Shown: positions 62,914-64,000 of the stretch, in pieces
Numbering within the stretch: the first letter of the stretch is position 1
Layout of the letters: every line of letters starts with the position of its first letter
From: Geomicrobium sp. JCM 19038
Lineage (GTDB): Bacteria; Bacillota; Bacilli; Bacillales; Marinococcaceae
Length of the DNA stretch: 64,000 nt
Direction: 5' to 3'
Assembly (NCBI RefSeq): GCF_000698125.1
Contig: NZ_BAXA01000003.1
Span: forward strand, 186,001-250,000
Translations under genes and position numbers: made by a program
Notes under the pieces: generated by a model
The model's input: the letters and a program-made list of their open reading frames with translations, nothing else
The model's database searches: none
Told to the model about the DNA's origin: nothing

Positions 62914-64000
62914 ATGAAGCCTGAAGACTGTTTACGTTTGCAAATGAGCGATGATCAGATGACAGCGAGTTGCTACAAAACCGCAACAATCAATGAACAA
63001 ACAACGTTCACACGATCTGAAATACTGTTATTTTTAGAAAAGTCAAACATAAATTTCGGCGTAAAAGAAGATGTACTACAAAAGCTGACGGAACAGCCAA
63101 GACTTGTTTCATTTCCTCTAGTTCTTGCACAAGGAACAAAGCCGACGAAGGGGGAAGCGGCCTATTTACTACCCGTCGAACAACAACAAGGTGATCAAAT
63201 CGATGAACGTTTACCAAAAAACCTTCGCAATGTAACAGTGATCCCGATGGCTGTTCAAGGTGAAATGATCGGTAAAAAGGTCGCGGCAACCAGAGGGGCA
63301 GAAGGAAAAACTGTAACTGGACGAGTGTTACCAGGAATGGTAGGACATGACTTTGTCTTAAGAAATGGCAAAAATACGACCGTACAAGACAATAAAATCA
63401 TTGCTAGTGTAAGCGGGCAAATGAGTATAGAAGGCAAACGAATTCACGTTTTTCCAGTCTACGAAGTAAACGGTGACTTATCTCTTGAAACCGGCAACAT
63501 TTCGTTTAATGGCAATGTTGTCATTCGTGGTTCTGTTCCTGCAGGATATGAAATTAAAGCAGACGGAGACGTCCGAGTGACAGGGATTGTTGAAGGGGCA
63601 ACGATTCAAGCGGGTGGTTCTGTATATATTGGTAAAGGCATTGCAGCGCAGGGAAAAGGCTCAGTAACCGCAGAATATGATGTCCAATGTGAGTACATTA
63701 ATCAAGGCGTTGTTACGGCTGGGAACAACATTATGGTTACCCAAAGCATCATTCATAGTCGAGTGGATGCAGGTCACTCGCTTTTTTGCTACAAAGGGCG
63801 GGGAAATGTGATTGGCGGTAAATGTTCAGCAGGAAGGCATATTCACGTCCGTGAGTCTGGAAACCAACTCAACACACCGACGAGTCTGTATATAGGATTA
63901 TCAGAACAACGGCTTACTAAAGAAATTCAATCAAAAGAAATGATTAAAACGGGCAAATCGGAATTAGCGAAATTGCAAAAGTTAAAAACCGCCCTTTCTG
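62914..64000 (+). CDS. FapA (DUF342) family protein, cut by the window edge
   Basis: The first 362 codons of a DUF342/FapA protein with no stop before the window end. ATG 62914 has GGGGGGAGAG upstream. The family's beta-helix repeat is visible from about residue 165: VNGDLSLETGNISFNGNVVIRGSVPAGYEIKADGDVRVTGIVEGATIQAGGSV (by position), each turn built around NG/GxV/I. The last residues become helical and Lys/Glu rich (TKEIQSKEMIKTGKSELAKL), the normal start of the coiled C-terminal region. DUF342 genes commonly sit next to sigD in bacilli; the function is poorly known and motility or polymer-related roles are guesses. Missing C-terminal part lies outside. Confidence 0.9.
   Translation, partial: MKPEDCLRLQMSDDQMTASCYKTATINEQTTFTRSEILLFLEKSNINFGVKEDVLQKLTEQPRLVSFPLVLAQGTKPTKGEAAYLLPVEQQQGDQIDERLPKNLRNVTVIPMAVQGEMIGKKVAATRGAEGKTVTGRVLPGMVGHDFVLRNGKNTTVQDNKIIASVSGQMSIEGKRIHVFPVYEVNGDLSLETGNISFNGNVVIRGSVPAGYEIKADGDVRVTGIVEGATIQAGGSVYIGKGIAAQGKGSVTAEYDVQCEYINQGVVTAGNNIMVTQSIIHSRVDAGHSLFCYKGRGNVIGGKCSAGRHIHVRESGNQLNTPTSLYIGLSEQRLTKEIQSKEMIKTGKSELAKLQKLKTALS

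Noticed and set aside
1-64000. CRISPR array, prophage, insertion sequence, tRNA or rRNA
   Set aside because: No spaced direct repeats, transposase, integrase other than XerC, or tRNA/rRNA signature was recognised. XerC is the housekeeping enzyme, not a mobile element.

Overview
The window is a chromosomal segment of a Gram-positive, endospore-forming member of the Bacillaceae. Gene order follows the Bacillus subtilis yloU-to-sigD block almost gene for gene: yloU/yloV, sda, recG, fapR-plsX-fabDG-acpP, rnc-smc-ftsY, ylxM-ffh-rpsP, rimM-trmD-rplS, rbgA-rnhB, sucCD-dprA-topA-trmFO, xerC-hslVU-codY, then the fla/che operon. CodY, FapR, YlxM, FliY, SwrD and SigD are all Bacillales markers. The genus cannot be fixed from this sequence. 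All genes except one small minus-strand gene lie on the + strand.

Layout. 0.1-11.3 kb: an Asp23-like protein, fatty acid kinase (FakA plus an adjacent FakB), L-serine dehydratase subunits, RecG, then the FapR-controlled fatty acid/phospholipid genes, acyl carrier protein and RNase III. 11.3-21.1 kb: chromosome condensation (Smc), protein targeting (FtsY, YlxM, Ffh), ribosomal proteins S16 and L19 and their RNA-processing partners. 21.1-24.5 kb: RbgA, RNase HII and a FliK-like/FlhB-like pair (ylqG, ylqH). 24.5-29.05 kb: a small accessory insertion relative to B. subtilis, holding a short SASP-like gene, a heterodimeric ABC exporter and a GNAT acetyltransferase. 29.2-39.7 kb: succinyl-CoA synthetase, DprA, TopA, TrmFO, XerC, HslVU and CodY. 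40.3-64 kb: the flagellar/chemotaxis operon from flgB to sigD, then a DUF342 (FapA) gene cut by the right edge.

How the genes work together. FakA-FakB and PlsX both supply acyl-phosphate for phosphatidic acid synthesis, and FapR (with its own operator) senses malonyl-CoA. Ffh and FtsY are the signal recognition particle and its receptor. CodY sits directly upstream of the motility operon it is known to control in B. subtilis, and a CodY-box-like sequence lies in the gap. The fla/che operon encodes the MS/C ring, type III export apparatus, rod, hook, hook-length control and the sigma factor for late genes.

Points that stand out. (1) Where flhG should be there is a 142-residue protein that keeps the FlhF-activating DQAxxLR motif but has no P-loop. 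(2) cheA, cheW and cheC are absent between cheB and cheD. (3) The swrD Shine-Dalgarno is separated from its start codon by a perfect 8-bp hairpin that would restore normal spacing. (4) A 57-residue protein resembles only the first half of an alpha/beta-type spore protein. (5) About fifteen small indels break eleven otherwise well conserved genes (yloV, sdaAA, ffh, ylqG, trmFO, fliG, fliH, fliJ, the flgD-flgE linker gene, fliR, flhA, flhF, counting gene copies individually gives twelve); this looks like consensus sequencing error rather than biology, and those genes are annotated as single reconstructed reading frames. No rRNA, tRNA, CRISPR array, prophage or insertion sequence was seen.
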